Below, piece by piece: positions 26,225-35,136 of a stretch of 53,233 nucleotides of DNA. The translations under genes were made by a program, and so were the position numbers. The notes beneath the pieces are model-generated. The model made no database searches. It was not told the origin of the DNA and saw only the letters and a list, made by a program, of their open reading frames with translations. Where the stretch lies: positions 1 through 53,233 of the forward strand of contig NZ_JACHLM010000009.1 of the NCBI RefSeq assembly GCF_014207965.1. Direction: 5' to 3'. Every line of letters starts with the position of its first letter. The stretch's first letter is position 1. This DNA comes from Brevundimonas bullata. Lineage in GTDB: Bacteria > Pseudomonadota > Alphaproteobacteria > Caulobacterales > Caulobacteraceae.

Positions 26225-26519
26225 CGAACGCCGGGAAGAGATTCAGCGTTGGCGCGACGCTTGGCTGCTCAAGATGCACGGCGATGAGAACGCAGCGGCT
26301 CGCCTCGGCCCAGCGGGCGCAGTCGGCGCTCAGGTCGAGGCCGCGCTTTCCATTGAGCCTCCCACGGGCGACGAAAAGAGCGGATGCGATATTAAAGGCG
26401 AGCCGCTAGACCCGCTTCATCCGTGGTGGGGCTATCAGGGGCCGTCTGCCATCGAACAGCGCGCCCGGCGCGAGGGCCTGCCCTGGCCCCCTGATAGCGA
26501 CCCGAACCCCTACGGCTAA
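26217..26519 (+). CDS. Small unknown protein downstream of the regulator
   Basis: 100 aa from the GTG at 26217, which has AGGTGA about 6 bases upstream; a GTG at 26208 is the alternative. Opens with NSERREEIQRWRDAWLLKMHGD (helical) and ends with a Pro/Trp-rich tail (HPWWGYQGPSAIEQRAR, LPWPPDSDPNPYG). Overlaps the regulator gene by 8 bp and meets the terminase gene tail to tail with a 4-bp overlap. No family recognised. Confidence 0.6.
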   Translation: MNSERREEIQRWRDAWLLKMHGDENAAARLGPAGAVGAQVEAALSIEPPTGDEKSGCDIKGEPLDPLHPWWGYQGPSAIEQRARREGLPWPPDSDPNPYG

Positions 26520-28138
26520 GCCGCATCCACCCACGGTTCCCAGGCCTCTTCTCGCGGCTTCATCTCCATCGCGTGCAACGCCATCGCCAGGGCCACGGCG
26601 CCGTCGATGCGGCCTGTGGCCCTGCTCTTGTCCAGCTTGCGGTTGCCTGCCGGGTCTTTCGTCACCACCGCGTTGGACAAGCACCACGTCAGGACGGGGT
26701 TGTTCGCGTGGCGAAGCTTCCGCTCGGCCACCATGCGCTCCAGAATGTCCACTGCCGGGGCCATGTCCCGATAGCCCTGGCCGTGCTCGATCATCTCCAG
26801 ATCGGTGACGCCCTCGTCGGCAAGCGCCATTTTGAACGTCTCGATCCGCCAGCGGTCATAGGCCAGCGCCTGCACATTGAACCGCGAACAGAGCTGCGCC
26901 ACCGTCGCCGCGATGAAACGGGGATCAGTCGCCGCTCCCGGCGTCGCCGTCAGGAACCCCATGTCTCGCCAGACGGTATAGGGCACCCGGTCCCGCTCGC
27001 CGCGATCCGCCAGACCGTCGCCCGGCAGGTAGAACTGCGCCATAGCGTCAACGCCGCCGTCGTCGTCCGGGAAGACGGCCACCAGCGCCGTGAGGTCACG
27101 GGTCGCGGCCATGTCCAGCGCCAGCCAGCAAGGCTTGCCCTCCAGGTCGGGCCGCAGGTCAGCACCGCACGCCTTCCATTCGGACAGCGGCAGGAACTTC
27201 GTCTCAGCGGCCACCCTCATGTTGAGGATCAGGTTCTTGAACGCGGCCTCTTTCGACGGGATGCGCTGCGCCTGGGCGGCTTGCCGCGCTACGTCCTCCA
27301 GCGAGCGGAAGTCGCCAAGGGCAGGGTTGGCCAGCTTCCACGTCTCAGGGCACCACGGGTCCGCGTCCTCGGGCGCGGCGTAGTGCGTCAGGTGGAACGA
27401 CGGGTCGTCAATGTCGCCGGCCGTCACCCGCTGGCCGTAGTCGATCAGCTCCGACATGGGCGCCAGATCATCCGCCGCCTGGGTCGAGATGACCAGCATC
27501 AGGGGTTCGGCGCGGGCGCCCATCGCCGTATCCAGCGCATCCAGCAGGTCGCGCTTAGGGGCCTGACCTAGCTCGTCATAGACCACGAACGACGGGCTCA
27601 GGCCGTGCTTGCCGGGCACGTCGGCCGACAGGGCCGCATAGACAGACCCGTTCTCAAAGTCCTCCATCTCCTTCGCGTGACGCCGCAGACTCACCCGCTC
27701 GTCCAGGAAGGGCACCTGGGCGATGATGGCCGCCATCTCGTTGTAGAGGATCGCCGCCTGCGCCCGGTCGTTCGCCGCCGAATAGACCTGACCGCGAGGC
27801 TCGGCCTCCGGGCCTGACAGGTGGCATAGGGCCAGGCCAGCCGCGATGCCGGTCTTGCCGTTCTTGCGCGCCATCGACAGCACCGCCGTCCGCACCGGCC
27901 GCGATCCGTCGCCGTCCACGCCATAGACAGCCTCCAGGAAGTCGCGCTGCCACGGCCGGACCTTCATCGTCGTTCCAGCAAGCGCGCCCGTCGTGACCGG
28001 CAGGAACTCCAGGAAGGCCACCACCCGCTCGACGCGGGACATCCCCTCAACCTCCCACGGAAGCGGCCCCACGGGCTCCTGAACGGCCTCCACGGCCTTC
28101 TTCTTCATCGGCTTGGCGCCGGGTCCACGCAGCCCCAT
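26516..28138 (-). CDS. Phage terminase large subunit
   Basis: 540 aa from the ATG at 28138, which overlaps the HNH stop (TGATG). ATPase part: Walker A-like MARKNGKT at 89-96 and Walker B FVVYDELGQA near 184-190. Nuclease part: WLALDMAATRDLTALVAVF near 310-330 and a final Asp in TGRIDGAVALAMAL. This motor cuts and pumps DNA into heads. Full length, hence probably active. The N-terminal MGLRGPGAKPMKKK recalls P27-type small subunits, and no separate small subunit is recognised upstream. Confidence 0.95.
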   Translation of the reverse strand: MGLRGPGAKPMKKKAVEAVQEPVGPLPWEVEGMSRVERVVAFLEFLPVTTGALAGTTMKVRPWQRDFLEAVYGVDGDGSRPVRTAVLSMARKNGKTGIAAGLALCHLSGPEAEPRGQVYSAANDRAQAAILYNEMAAIIAQVPFLDERVSLRRHAKEMEDFENGSVYAALSADVPGKHGLSPSFVVYDELGQAPKRDLLDALDTAMGARAEPLMLVISTQAADDLAPMSELIDYGQRVTAGDIDDPSFHLTHYAAPEDADPWCPETWKLANPALGDFRSLEDVARQAAQAQRIPSKEAAFKNLILNMRVAAETKFLPLSEWKACGADLRPDLEGKPCWLALDMAATRDLTALVAVFPDDDGGVDAMAQFYLPGDGLADRGERDRVPYTVWRDMGFLTATPGAATDPRFIAATVAQLCSRFNVQALAYDRWRIETFKMALADEGVTDLEMIEHGQGYRDMAPAVDILERMVAERKLRHANNPVLTWCLSNAVVTKDPAGNRKLDKSRATGRIDGAVALAMALHAMEMKPREEAWEPWVDAA

Positions 28139-28536
28139 CAGACGCCCCAATCCCGAACTAACTGCGAAGCCGTATGGGCGGCCGGTCTTTGAGCGACAGC
28201 TCCTCGTCCTTCGAGGGGGGTATCCCCTCCGGTCAGGAACGGATGGTCGGGGTCGAGCGGCAGGCCATCCACGCCGCAGCCCTTGATGGCGACGCCCTTG
28301 CCGCCAGCACGGTCGAGCGCATTGGTCTTGATCGAGTGACACGACGCGCACAGGGCACGCAGTCCATCCATCACCGGGAAGGCAGGCCCGCCCGCTGCGA
28401 TGGCGACGATGTGGTCAACGTGCTGCGCTTCCACCTTCCGGCCGCGACGCTCGCACGTCTCGCACAATGGGCTCTCCGACAGCTTGGCCTTGCGCAGGCG
28501 CTGCCACCGGGCGGTTGAATACGGCCAGTCAGCCAT
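28138..28536 (-). CDS. HNH endonuclease of the packaging module
   Basis: 132 aa. Zinc-type HNH core: CETC at about residues 25-28, HVDHIVAIAAGG with the catalytic His, and LCASCHSIKT. HNH nucleases next to the large terminase are found in HK97-type phages and help the packaging cut. The start overlaps the preceding small gene by 8 bp and the stop overlaps the terminase start. Confidence 0.9.
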   Translation of the reverse strand: MADWPYSTARWQRLRKAKLSESPLCETCERRGRKVEAQHVDHIVAIAAGGPAFPVMDGLRALCASCHSIKTNALDRAGGKGVAIKGCGVDGLPLDPDHPFLTGGDTPLEGRGAVAQRPAAHTASQLVRDWGV

Positions 28537-28714
28537 TGCCCACCCTCCGGGCCAGACGGCGCAGGTCGCGCTCTATCTCGCTCTTGTCCTCATGGAAGCG
28601 TTCCGGGTTGCGGTGAGAGGGCGATAGGCGCCGCACCTTGTCCGCGATCAGGCGCAGGGTGTGGGGGGCGCTAACATCGCTAACACCCCTCACAATGACA
28701 GGGGGACCGTTCAC
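28529..28714 (-). CDS. Small basic protein of the element
   Basis: 61 aa. ATG at 28714 overlaps the ATPase stop (ATGA) and its end overlaps the HNH start. Charged helical region LRLIADKVRRLSPSHRNPERFHEDKSEIERDLRRLAR. I have a vague sense of similar short proteins in alphaproteobacterial prophages, but cannot name a family. It may bind DNA in replication or packaging. Confidence 0.6.
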   Translation of the reverse strand: MNGPPVIVRGVSDVSAPHTLRLIADKVRRLSPSHRNPERFHEDKSEIERDLRRLARRVGNG

Positions 28715-29844
28715 GCTTCGTCCTCCCCAATGTTAGCGTTGTTAGCGATGTTAGGGGGGGTAGTATCAGGATGCAGGTATTTGCCTCGCCCGACCTTCTG
28801 GACCTCACCCGCCTTGGCCATCTTGTGCAGGAGATAGCGGACGTTGCCGTTGGCCAGCCCGCTAACATCAGCGATAACATTCGGCCCGACAGGCTCACAT
28901 TCACCCGCCAGCGCCTCCAGGATCGCCTTGCGCTCGTCGGACACCCTGACCTCGCGGGCATCGCCCAGGACGCGCCAGCGGCAGGTGTCCTTGTCGAACT
29001 CCAGCGCCGTCTCGAACTCTTCAATGTCCCGCCCCCGGCCTGACAGGGTGACGCCTTCGCCATCGCGGTCGAGAATGATCGTCGTATCAGCAGCGCCGGG
29101 CAGGCCGTTCGTTCCGCTGACCTTCTCCAGCTTGTCGCTGGCCTCAGCTTTCCGGGTGTGGTGCACGACGACGATGGCGATGTTGAACTCGTCGGCCAGT
29201 TCCTTCAGCCCCTCCACGCTGCGGTAATCGTAGGCATAGGGCGCCTCTCCCTTCATCGGCGCGGCGCGCACCTTGTTCAGCACGTCGAGCACGATCAGGC
29301 GAGGGTTGTCCGCCTGTGCGATCCAGTCACGCAGGTCGTCCAGCCCGCCAGCGTCCAGCATCCGCATCTCAGTCCAGATGGTCAGGGCGTTCGTCGGCTT
29401 GTTGACGCATACGCGGCGCAGGCGGTCCTTCAGGCGGCGCGGCGGGTCTTCCAGGGCGGCATAGAGGGCCGATCCCTGGACGCAGTGCCGATCACCCAGC
29501 ACGAACCCACCCTCGGCCACGGCGCGGGCGATATCGAGGGACAACCAGGACTTGCCCAGCTTCGGGGCTCCGACCAGCAGCGTCAGACCGGCGGCGATGT
29601 AGTCGGGCACGATCCACGACACGGGGGGAAAGTGCATGTCCCACAGTTCGGGGGCGCTAAACTTGGCCTGGCGCTTCGGCTTGGCCGGGCGGTCTAGTGG
29701 TTCGTCCAGAGGGTCGAGATAGCTTTCCATCTCGACATGATCGCCCCTCGCCACGACGCGCAACGCGCCCCGGCCGGTCTGCTTCGCCTGCACGGCAGCG
29801 GCAGCCTGCTCGAACTCGCGTTCGTAGTCTTCGGCGGTCTTCAT
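28711..29844 (-). CDS. RepA-like AAA ATPase (replicative helicase type)
   Basis: 377 aa from the ATG at 29844, which overlaps the upstream stop (ATGA). RecA-like core: Walker A GAPKLGKS at about 92-99, Walker B RLIVLDVLNKV, then IVVVHHTRK with the sensor His and LPGAADTTIIL. This is the AAA_25/RepA helicase pattern used in satellite and plasmid replication. The C-terminal 90 residues include a small winged-helix-like part (ISGLANGNV-type repeat, LLHKMAKAGEVQKVGRGKY). It probably drives replication of the excised element, with the role of the primase/replication gene of PICIs. Confidence 0.85.
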   Translation of the reverse strand: MKTAEDYEREFEQAAAAVQAKQTGRGALRVVARGDHVEMESYLDPLDEPLDRPAKPKRQAKFSAPELWDMHFPPVSWIVPDYIAAGLTLLVGAPKLGKSWLSLDIARAVAEGGFVLGDRHCVQGSALYAALEDPPRRLKDRLRRVCVNKPTNALTIWTEMRMLDAGGLDDLRDWIAQADNPRLIVLDVLNKVRAAPMKGEAPYAYDYRSVEGLKELADEFNIAIVVVHHTRKAEASDKLEKVSGTNGLPGAADTTIILDRDGEGVTLSGRGRDIEEFETALEFDKDTCRWRVLGDAREVRVSDERKAILEALAGECEPVGPNVIADVSGLANGNVRYLLHKMAKAGEVQKVGRGKYLHPDTTPPNIANNANIGEDEA

Positions 29845-30002
29845 GCCTGCACCGCCCGTTCCCACAGCTCGGAACCGTTGTCGTTGTCAGGTAGAAGCTC
29901 GGCCAGCACGCGGTAGGCGGCGACGATGCGCGCGTTGCGCTCAGTGAACTCGAAGAAGGAGTCGCAGGCGGCGGCCCATTCGGTCAGGTCGAAATCCATC
30001 AT
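29841..30002 (-). CDS. Small acidic protein starting the rightmost operon
   Basis: 53 aa from the ATG at 30002 (or 52 aa from the next ATG at 29999). Acidic helical: FDLTEWAAACDSFFEFTERNARIVAAYRVLAELLPDND. The stop overlaps the ATPase start by 4 bp. It is the first gene after the tRNA-side end of the element. No family recognised. Confidence 0.55.
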   Translation of the reverse strand: MMDFDLTEWAAACDSFFEFTERNARIVAAYRVLAELLPDNDNGSELWERAVQA

Positions 30003-30253
30003 GACAGCGCCCCCATCGTCTGATAGGTTTGCTGCCGTTCTGGCCGCCAAGCTGAACGATTATCGACCCCGGTTTCGCCTGCACGCGAGCCGGGGTTTTT
30101 CGTTTCACCGGCAGGCGCGCGCGAACGAACGCGGAACAGCGTCCCCGCATTTTCCCCACATTGGGGGCGAGTGTTCGCGGAGCGTTCCGCTTTGACTGAA
30201 TGGGGAAAGGGATGATGGCCGGAACCCAAACCCTTGTGGGGTCTGGGTTCCGA
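30003..30253. other. Right-end control region of the element
   Basis: No gene supported. It should hold the promoter of the leftward replication-packaging operon and the attP-side integrase arm sites. Visible: a hairpin with T-tract on the + strand (30067-30100, CCCCGG/CCGGGG plus TTTTT), several copies of GCGGAAC/GTTCCGC (around 30129-30189), and ATTTTCCCCACAT near 30149, similar to ATTTTCCCCATAT at the left end near 20109. A hairpin GGAACCCA/TGGGTTCC (30221-30251) follows the tRNA-Thr CCA end. Confidence 0.5.
30067..30100 (+). terminator. Intrinsic terminator-like hairpin at the right end of the element
   Basis: CCCCGG pairs with CCGGGG, with inner CGC/GCG pairs, followed by five T. On the + strand it would stop transcription heading out of the element toward the tRNA region; it could insulate host genes. 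Confidence 0.55.
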
Positions 30254-30328
<75 letters not shown>

Positions 30329-30347
30329 CCTCAACGAGGAGAGCGGC

Positions 30348-30377
30348 CGTATAGCCAACGACTTCGGGGCGGCACAA
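30348..30377 (-). promoter_or_regulatory. Probable promoter of tRNA-Thr
   Basis: On the minus strand TTGTGCC, 15 bases, GCTATACG. The second box is close to the Caulobacter housekeeping GCTANAWC and to a sigma-70 -10. It ends 19 bases before the tRNA. Confidence 0.4.
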
Positions 30378-30428
30378 GCGGAAAATGCATGCTTGATCAA
30401 AAACTTTGCTCGGGCTCTGCTGCGCAAC

Positions 30429-30599
30429 ATGGATACCCCGCCCAAAGACGCCGTTCCCGCCGCCCAGGTCGTGGAGCCGACACGCGAACAGAAGGCCAAG
30501 GCCGAACGGGCCATTCGCCTGGCCGCTGCGCTTCGCACCAACCTGAAGCGTCGCAAGGCGCCGACCGTGGCGCCCCGGCCTGCTACCGAGCGCAACTGA
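30429..30599 (+). CDS. Small basic hypothetical protein before murA
   Basis: 56 aa from the ATG at 30429; a TTG at 30393 is possible but poorer. Pro-rich start (MDTPPKDAVPAAQ), then a basic helix PTREQKAKAERAIRLAAALRTNLKRRKA. No membrane segment. Lies about 100 bp upstream of murA in the same direction. Family not recognised. Confidence 0.5.
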   Translation: MDTPPKDAVPAAQVVEPTREQKAKAERAIRLAAALRTNLKRRKAPTVAPRPATERN

Positions 30600-30701
30600 A
30601 AGTCATCGTCCTTGCGCGCACACGGCTCTTTCGCGAGGGCGTAAGGGCTTGCTAGATAAGCGGCTCGCCGGGGCGCAGTGTTTCCGGCCGCGAAAGATTC
30701 C

Positions 30702-31991
30702 ATGGACAGCATTGTCATCCACGGCGGCAACCGCCTGAACGGCCAGATCGAGGTCAGCGGCGCCAAGAATTCGGCCATCAAGCTGATGGCGGCCTCGATC
30801 CTGACGGATCAGCCCCTGCTGCTGACCAATATGCCGCGTCTGGCGGACACCCGATTCCTCGGCCAACTGCTGCAACAGTTCGGGGTCGAGGTGACCGAGC
30901 GGAACGGCGCGGACGGGCAGGAGACCCTGTTCCACGCACCGGAACTGACCTCGACCTTCGCCCCCTATGAGCTGGTTCGCCAGATGCGGGCCTCGTTCAA
31001 CGTCCTGGGACCGCTGCTGGCGCGCACTGGCCACGCTAAGGTCTCCTTGCCCGGCGGCTGCACTATCGGCGCGCGTCCGGTTGATCTGCACCTGATGGCT
31101 CTGTCGGCCATGGGCGCTGCGATCGAGCTGGAAGAGGGCTATGTCTCCGCTCATGCGCCCAAGGGTTTGCGCGGGGCCGAGATCGAGTTTCCCTTTGTCT
31201 CGGTCGGCGCCACCGAACACGCCCTGCTGGCCGCCGTCCTGGCCAACGGGACCACGGTGCTGAAACGCGCCGCCCGCGAGCCCGAGATCGGCGACCTGGC
31301 CCGCTGCCTGATCGCCATGGGCGCCAAGATCGAGGGGCTGGACACCGACGTCCTGACCATCACCGGCGTCTCGTCGCTGAACGGCGCGACCTGGTCGGTA
31401 ATTCCCGACCGCATCGAAATGGGCAGCTATGCGCTCGCCGCGGCGATGGCCGGGGGCGAGGTGCGCCTGACCAAGGGTCGTGCCGACCTGATCACCGCCC
31501 TGACCGACAAGATGATCGAGGCCGGGGTCGAGGTCGAGCCGACCGCTGACGGCGTCATCGTCCGTCGCGACCCGACGCAGCGGCTGAAGGCGGTCAATGT
31601 GACGACGGAAATCTATCCCGGCTTCGCCACTGACCTGCAGGCCCAGTTCATGGCCTTGATGACGACCGCCGAGGGCGAGAGCATCATCCACGAAAACATC
31701 TTCGAGAACCGCTTCATGCACGCGCCCGAGCTGGCGCGTCTGGGCGCCGACATCTCGGTCCATGCGGGTGAAGCCCATGTGCGCGGCGTCGAGAAGCTGA
31801 CCGGCGCCCCCGTCATGGCCACCGATCTGCGGGCGTCCATCAGCCTGGTCATGGCCGGTCTGGTCGCCGAGGGCGAAACCACGGTCGGTCGTGTGTATCA
31901 TCTGGATCGCGGCTTCGAGCGGATGGAAGAAAAGCTGGGAGCCTGCGGCGCCGATGTGCGGCGTGTGAAAGGCGAGGCGGATGAGCACTGA
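30702..31991 (+). CDS. murA: UDP-N-acetylglucosamine 1-carboxyvinyltransferase MurA
   Basis: 429 aa from the ATG at 30702 ([23 protein letters not shown] in pattern). First committed step of peptidoglycan synthesis: adds enolpyruvate from PEP to UDP-GlcNAc. The catalytic Cys, the fosfomycin target, is Cys120 in [18 protein letters not shown] near residue 21 binds the substrate. The typical C-terminal [15 protein letters not shown] and [13 protein letters not shown] are present. The start is shared with the alphaproteobacterial murA-DUF2948 operon; the next gene overlaps it by 11 bp. Confidence 0.97.
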   Translation: MDSIVIHGGNRLNGQIEVSGAKNSAIKLMAASILTDQPLLLTNMPRLADTRFLGQLLQQFGVEVTERNGADGQETLFHAPELTSTFAPYELVRQMRASFNVLGPLLARTGHAKVSLPGGCTIGARPVDLHLMALSAMGAAIELEEGYVSAHAPKGLRGAEIEFPFVSVGATEHALLAAVLANGTTVLKRAAREPEIGDLARCLIAMGAKIEGLDTDVLTITGVSSLNGATWSVIPDRIEMGSYALAAAMAGGEVRLTKGRADLITALTDKMIEAGVEVEPTADGVIVRRDPTQRLKAVNVTTEIYPGFATDLQAQFMALMTTAEGESIIHENIFENRFMHAPELARLGADISVHAGEAHVRGVEKLTGAPVMATDLRASISLVMAGLVAEGETTVGRVYHLDRGFERMEEKLGACGADVRRVKGEADEH

Positions 31992-32478
31992 GGTCGAGGC
32001 GATCTCTGACAACGACGCGGCGGCGGAAGCCCTGGCCCCGATGGCGCCCCTGCGCCTGCTGGCCGAGGACGCCGTCGATCTTCAGATCATCTCGGCCGCG
32101 CTTCAGGACGCCATCATGCGTCCCGTCGACATCAGCTGGGAAAAGGAAGCGCGGCGCCTGACCATCGTCCTGTCGCGTTTCTGCTGGGAGTGCGGCGGCA
32201 CGCGCGTCATGGCGGCCATGCAGTTCGGCGACGTCGAGGCGGTCAAGAGCCGCCGCCTGCCCCGCGCGCCCGAAGCGGCGCTGGAGTTGCTGGCGCTGGA
32301 TTTCGAACCGACCGAGGCCCCCGGCGGCCGGGTCATCCTGATGTTCGCTGGCGGCGGGGATCTGCGCATCGACGTGGAATGCCTGGACGCCGTGCTGACG
32401 GACCTGTCCGACCGCTGGCCGGCCCGTATGGCGCCCACTCATCTGGACGACGCGCCTTCTGACGAGGTCAAGTCGTGA
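31981..32478 (+). CDS. DUF2948-family protein
   Basis: 165 aa. [22 protein letters not shown] followed by [13 protein letters not shown] and a C-terminal [15 protein letters not shown] define DUF2948, a small cytosolic alphaproteobacterial family of unknown function normally found directly after murA. Its start overlaps the murA end by 11 bp and its stop overlaps the next start by 4 bp. Confidence 0.9.
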   Translation: MSTEVEAISDNDAAAEALAPMAPLRLLAEDAVDLQIISAALQDAIMRPVDISWEKEARRLTIVLSRFCWECGGTRVMAAMQFGDVEAVKSRRLPRAPEAALELLALDFEPTEAPGGRVILMFAGGGDLRIDVECLDAVLTDLSDRWPARMAPTHLDDAPSDEVKS

Positions 32479-32942
32479 GCGCACCTCACAAGCTGTCATC
32501 CATCGAGATCGACGCCGCCACGCTGCCGGCGCCCACCGCCGAGATCGAGCATCAGCGACGCGTCGCCATCTTCGATCTAGTCGAGGCCAACAGCTTTACG
32601 CCCGAGGGAGCCGAGGGCGGGCCCTATACCCTGCGCCTGTCTTCGCAGGACAACCGCCTGGCCTTCGACATCGCCGGACCGGATTTCGCCCGCACCCACG
32701 TCCTGTCGCTGTCGCCGATGAAGACGGTGATCCGCGACTACGCCCTGATTTGCGAAAGCTATTACGAGGCCCTGCGCGGCTCCTCGCCCAGTCAGATCGA
32801 GTCGGTCGATATGGGCCGTCGTGGTCTGCACAACGAGGGCGCCGAACTGCTTAAAGGTCGCCTCGAAGGCAAGGTCGAGATGGACAAGGAAACCGCTCGT
32901 CGGCTGTTCACGCTGGTTTGCGCTGTCTATCGACGCGGCTGA
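32475..32942 (+). CDS. UPF0262-family protein
   Basis: 155 aa, GTG start overlapping the previous stop. [11 protein letters not shown], then [34 protein letters not shown] and a C-terminal [12 protein letters not shown] are the UPF0262 pattern. Function unknown, restricted to Alphaproteobacteria. In many relatives hisD lies between it and DUF2948; here the two are adjacent. Confidence 0.92.
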   Translation: MSAPHKLSSIEIDAATLPAPTAEIEHQRRVAIFDLVEANSFTPEGAEGGPYTLRLSSQDNRLAFDIAGPDFARTHVLSLSPMKTVIRDYALICESYYEALRGSSPSQIESVDMGRRGLHNEGAELLKGRLEGKVEMDKETARRLFTLVCAVYRRG

Positions 32943-33043
32943 ACTCGACTATTTCGGCATTTTGGTGCATTAGGCGCCTCCTTCACGGCTCGCGTTCACA
33001 CCCGACGCGAGCCTTAAGCTGTTTTTCGGGTGAGAGAGACCGC

Positions 33044-33262
33044 ATGGCCAAGGAAGAGCTTCTCGAGTTCCCCGGCACCGTCAGCGAACTGCTGCCGAAC
33101 GCCACTTTCCGCGTGACGCTGGAAAACGACCACGAGATCATCGCCCACACCGCCGGCAAGATGCGCAAGAACCGCATCCGCGTCCTGGCGGGCGACAAGG
33201 TGCTGGTTGAAATGACGCCCTACGACCTTACCAAGGGCCGCATCACCTATCGCTTCAAGTAA
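33044..33262 (+). CDS. infA: Translation initiation factor IF-1
   Basis: 72 aa, exact family length. [28 protein letters not shown] start, then [33 protein letters not shown], the standard S1-like OB fold that binds the 30S A site. Preceded by GAGAGA about 7 bases upstream and 8 bp from maf downstream. Confidence 0.97.
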   Translation: MAKEELLEFPGTVSELLPNATFRVTLENDHEIIAHTAGKMRKNRIRVLAGDKVLVEMTPYDLTKGRITYRFK

Positions 33263-33270
33263 GGACGCGC

Positions 33271-33870
33271 GTGTCGCGTCCTGACCTTTCGGCTCCGAGA
33301 CTGATTCTGGCCTCGTCGAGCCCGCGCCGGATCGAGCTTCTGGCGCAGATCGGGGTGGTTCCTGATCATGTTGATCCCGCCGACATCGACGAGACCCCGC
33401 TGAAGGGCGAGACGCCGACGCGTCTGGCCGAGCGCCTGGCGCGCGGCAAGGCCGAGGTCGTGGCCGCGCGTTCGCCCGACGCCATTGTCCTGGCCGCCGA
33501 CACCGTCGTCGCCTTGGGCCGTCGCCTGCTGGAAAAGCCGGCGGACGAGGCTGAGGCCAAGCGCTTCCTCGAACTGCTGTCGGGCCGCAATCACCGCGTC
33601 TTCACCGGCGTCGTCGTGATCGCGGGCGGCCAGACGACCTGCCGCGTCGTCGACACCCGCGTCTCCTTCAAGACCCTGTCCCCTGAAGAGATCGCCACCT
33701 ATGTCGCCTCGGGCGAATGGCGCGGCAAGGCGGGCGGATACGGCATCCAGGGGGCGGCCGCCGCCTTCGTGCGACGTATCGTCGGCAGTCACCCGGCGGT
33801 CATGGGTCTGCCCCTCTATGAGGCGGCCAATCTGCTTCGGGGCGCCGGCTGGCGGCCCCAGAGCGCCTGA
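33271..33870 (+). CDS. maf: Maf-family nucleoside triphosphate pyrophosphatase
   Basis: 199 aa, GTG start. LILASSSPRRIELLAQIG (phosphate-binding start), VLAADTVVALG and LSGRNHRVFTGV are Maf motifs, and EWRGKAGGYGIQG is the conserved C-terminal loop. These enzymes hydrolyse modified or canonical nucleoside triphosphates (dTTP, UTP, methylated NTPs) to monophosphates. Second gene of the infA-maf-RNase-yacG cluster. Confidence 0.93.
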   Translation: MSRPDLSAPRLILASSSPRRIELLAQIGVVPDHVDPADIDETPLKGETPTRLAERLARGKAEVVAARSPDAIVLAADTVVALGRRLLEKPADEAEAKRFLELLSGRNHRVFTGVVVIAGGQTTCRVVDTRVSFKTLSPEEIATYVASGEWRGKAGGYGIQGAAAAFVRRIVGSHPAVMGLPLYEAANLLRGAGWRPQSA

Positions 33871-33871
33871 C

Positions 33872-34906
33872 ATGGCTGATATCGAGGTCTTCCTCGATCA
33901 GACGCCGGGCGAGACCCGCGGCGTCATCGCCCGCAAGGGGCGCTACCACCATCTGATCATCCAGCGTGACAGCGACCGGCCGAGCGATCGGCTGGGCGCG
34001 CGTTGCGTCGGCCGTATCGCGCGGGTCGAGCCGGGCCTGCGCGGCGCCTTCGTCGATCTGGGCGCGGGGGAACCGTTCGGCTTCCTGCCGCTGGGTCAGA
34101 AGGAAAAGCTGGGAGAGGGGGCCAAGGTCGAGGTCGAGGTCACAGCCGAGCCGCGCGAGCGCAAGGGGCCGGTGTTGCGCCGCCTGGGCGAAGCGACCGG
34201 CGAGCCGCGTCTGCTGGCGCCTGGACCGGATGTCGTGGCGATTCTCGCCGCATTGGCGCCCGGCGTGGCGCCGCAAACGGGTGTGGTCGCAATCCGCGCT
34301 GCGCTGGAGGCCGAGGAGGATGCTTTGGCGTCCAGCCTTCTCGATCCCGCCAGCGGCCTTGACCTTATGGTCCAGCGCACGCGCGCCCTGATCGCTGTGG
34401 ACATTGACCACGCTCCCGCGCCCGGTCGGGATTCCCGCAAAGGGCGCGAGGCGGCGAATCGCGAGGGCCTGCTCCATACCGCCCGCCTGCTGACCCTGAA
34501 GGGGTGGGGCGGCCTGGTGGTGATCGACCTGATCGGCGTCGGTCTGCACGGCGACACTATAATGAAGGGCGTACGCGCCGCCTTCGCCGCAGAGCCCCTG
34601 GCCGCCTTCGGCCCCCTGAGCCGGTTTGGCCTGATGCAGGTGTCCTTGCCGTGGCGGCGGACGCCGCTGGACGAGCGCCTGCTGGACGCAGACGGACGCC
34701 CCCGGCTCGAAACCCGAGCCATAGATATGGTGCGCCAGTTGCGACTGGCCTTGCTGACCGATTCCGCTGCGCCGCGCCTCGTCGCGCGCTGCACGCCCGA
34801 GGTCGCCGCCCTGGCCGCGCCGCTGATCGAGGCTCTGGGGCCGAGGGCAGGAGTCCTGGCCGATCCGTCGATGGCCGTCGGCGTCGTGAAAATAGAAGAG
34901 GCCTGA
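33872..34906 (+). CDS. Ribonuclease E/G-family protein, short
   Basis: 344 aa, shorter than RNase G (about 490) and much shorter than RNase E. It keeps an S1-like start (GRIARVEPGLRGAFVDLGAGEPFGFL) and the catalytic region (LTLKGWGGLVVIDLIGV, with the metal Asp in VIDL), but lacks the zinc-link CPxCxG and the dimerisation tail. Short RNase E/G homologs at this exact place (between maf and yacG) are typical of Alphaproteobacteria. Probably an RNA endonuclease with a specialised substrate; activity not certain. Confidence 0.85.
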   Translation: MADIEVFLDQTPGETRGVIARKGRYHHLIIQRDSDRPSDRLGARCVGRIARVEPGLRGAFVDLGAGEPFGFLPLGQKEKLGEGAKVEVEVTAEPRERKGPVLRRLGEATGEPRLLAPGPDVVAILAALAPGVAPQTGVVAIRAALEAEEDALASSLLDPASGLDLMVQRTRALIAVDIDHAPAPGRDSRKGREAANREGLLHTARLLTLKGWGGLVVIDLIGVGLHGDTIMKGVRAAFAAEPLAAFGPLSRFGLMQVSLPWRRTPLDERLLDADGRPRLETRAIDMVRQLRLALLTDSAAPRLVARCTPEVAALAAPLIEALGPRAGVLADPSMAVGVVKIEEA

Positions 34907-34908
34907 TC

Positions 34909-35064
34909 ATGTCGCTCTGTCCCATCTGCCGTCGTCAGAAGCCCGACCCGGCCTACAAGCCCTTCTGTTCCAAGCGCTGCGCCGACATTGATCTGCAGCG
35001 CTGGTTCACCGGCGGCTACGCCATTCCGACCGACGATGTGGTCGAAGATGAAAAAGATCGCTGA
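34909..35064 (+). CDS. yacG: DNA gyrase inhibitor YacG
   Basis: 51 aa. Four zinc Cys in CPICRR and PFCSKRCAD, then the conserved DLQRWFTGGYAIP and an acidic tail. YacG binds GyrB and blocks gyrase DNA binding. Starts 2 bp after the RNase stop, so it is the last gene of the infA cluster. Confidence 0.95.
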   Translation: MSLCPICRRQKPDPAYKPFCSKRCADIDLQRWFTGGYAIPTDDVVEDEKDR

Positions 35065-35082
35065 ATTGAGTGAATTGGCGTC

Positions 35083-35111
35083 TGGACAGCCCCGCCAGCC
35101 TCGCCTATAGA
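35083..35111 (+). promoter_or_regulatory. Promoter of tRNA-Phe
   Basis: TGGACA, 17 bases, TATAGA, a very good sigma-70-like promoter, with the -10 box 25 bases before the tRNA. A start near 35118 would give a short leader. Confidence 0.65.
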
Positions 35112-35136
35112 CCCGCCTCTCGCGACGACGTCGTGC

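Noticed and set aside
29941..30159. 72-residue minus-strand frame overlapping the first satellite gene
   Set aside because: Basic and low-complexity; the overlapping frame 29841-30002 has better protein character and a coupled stop.
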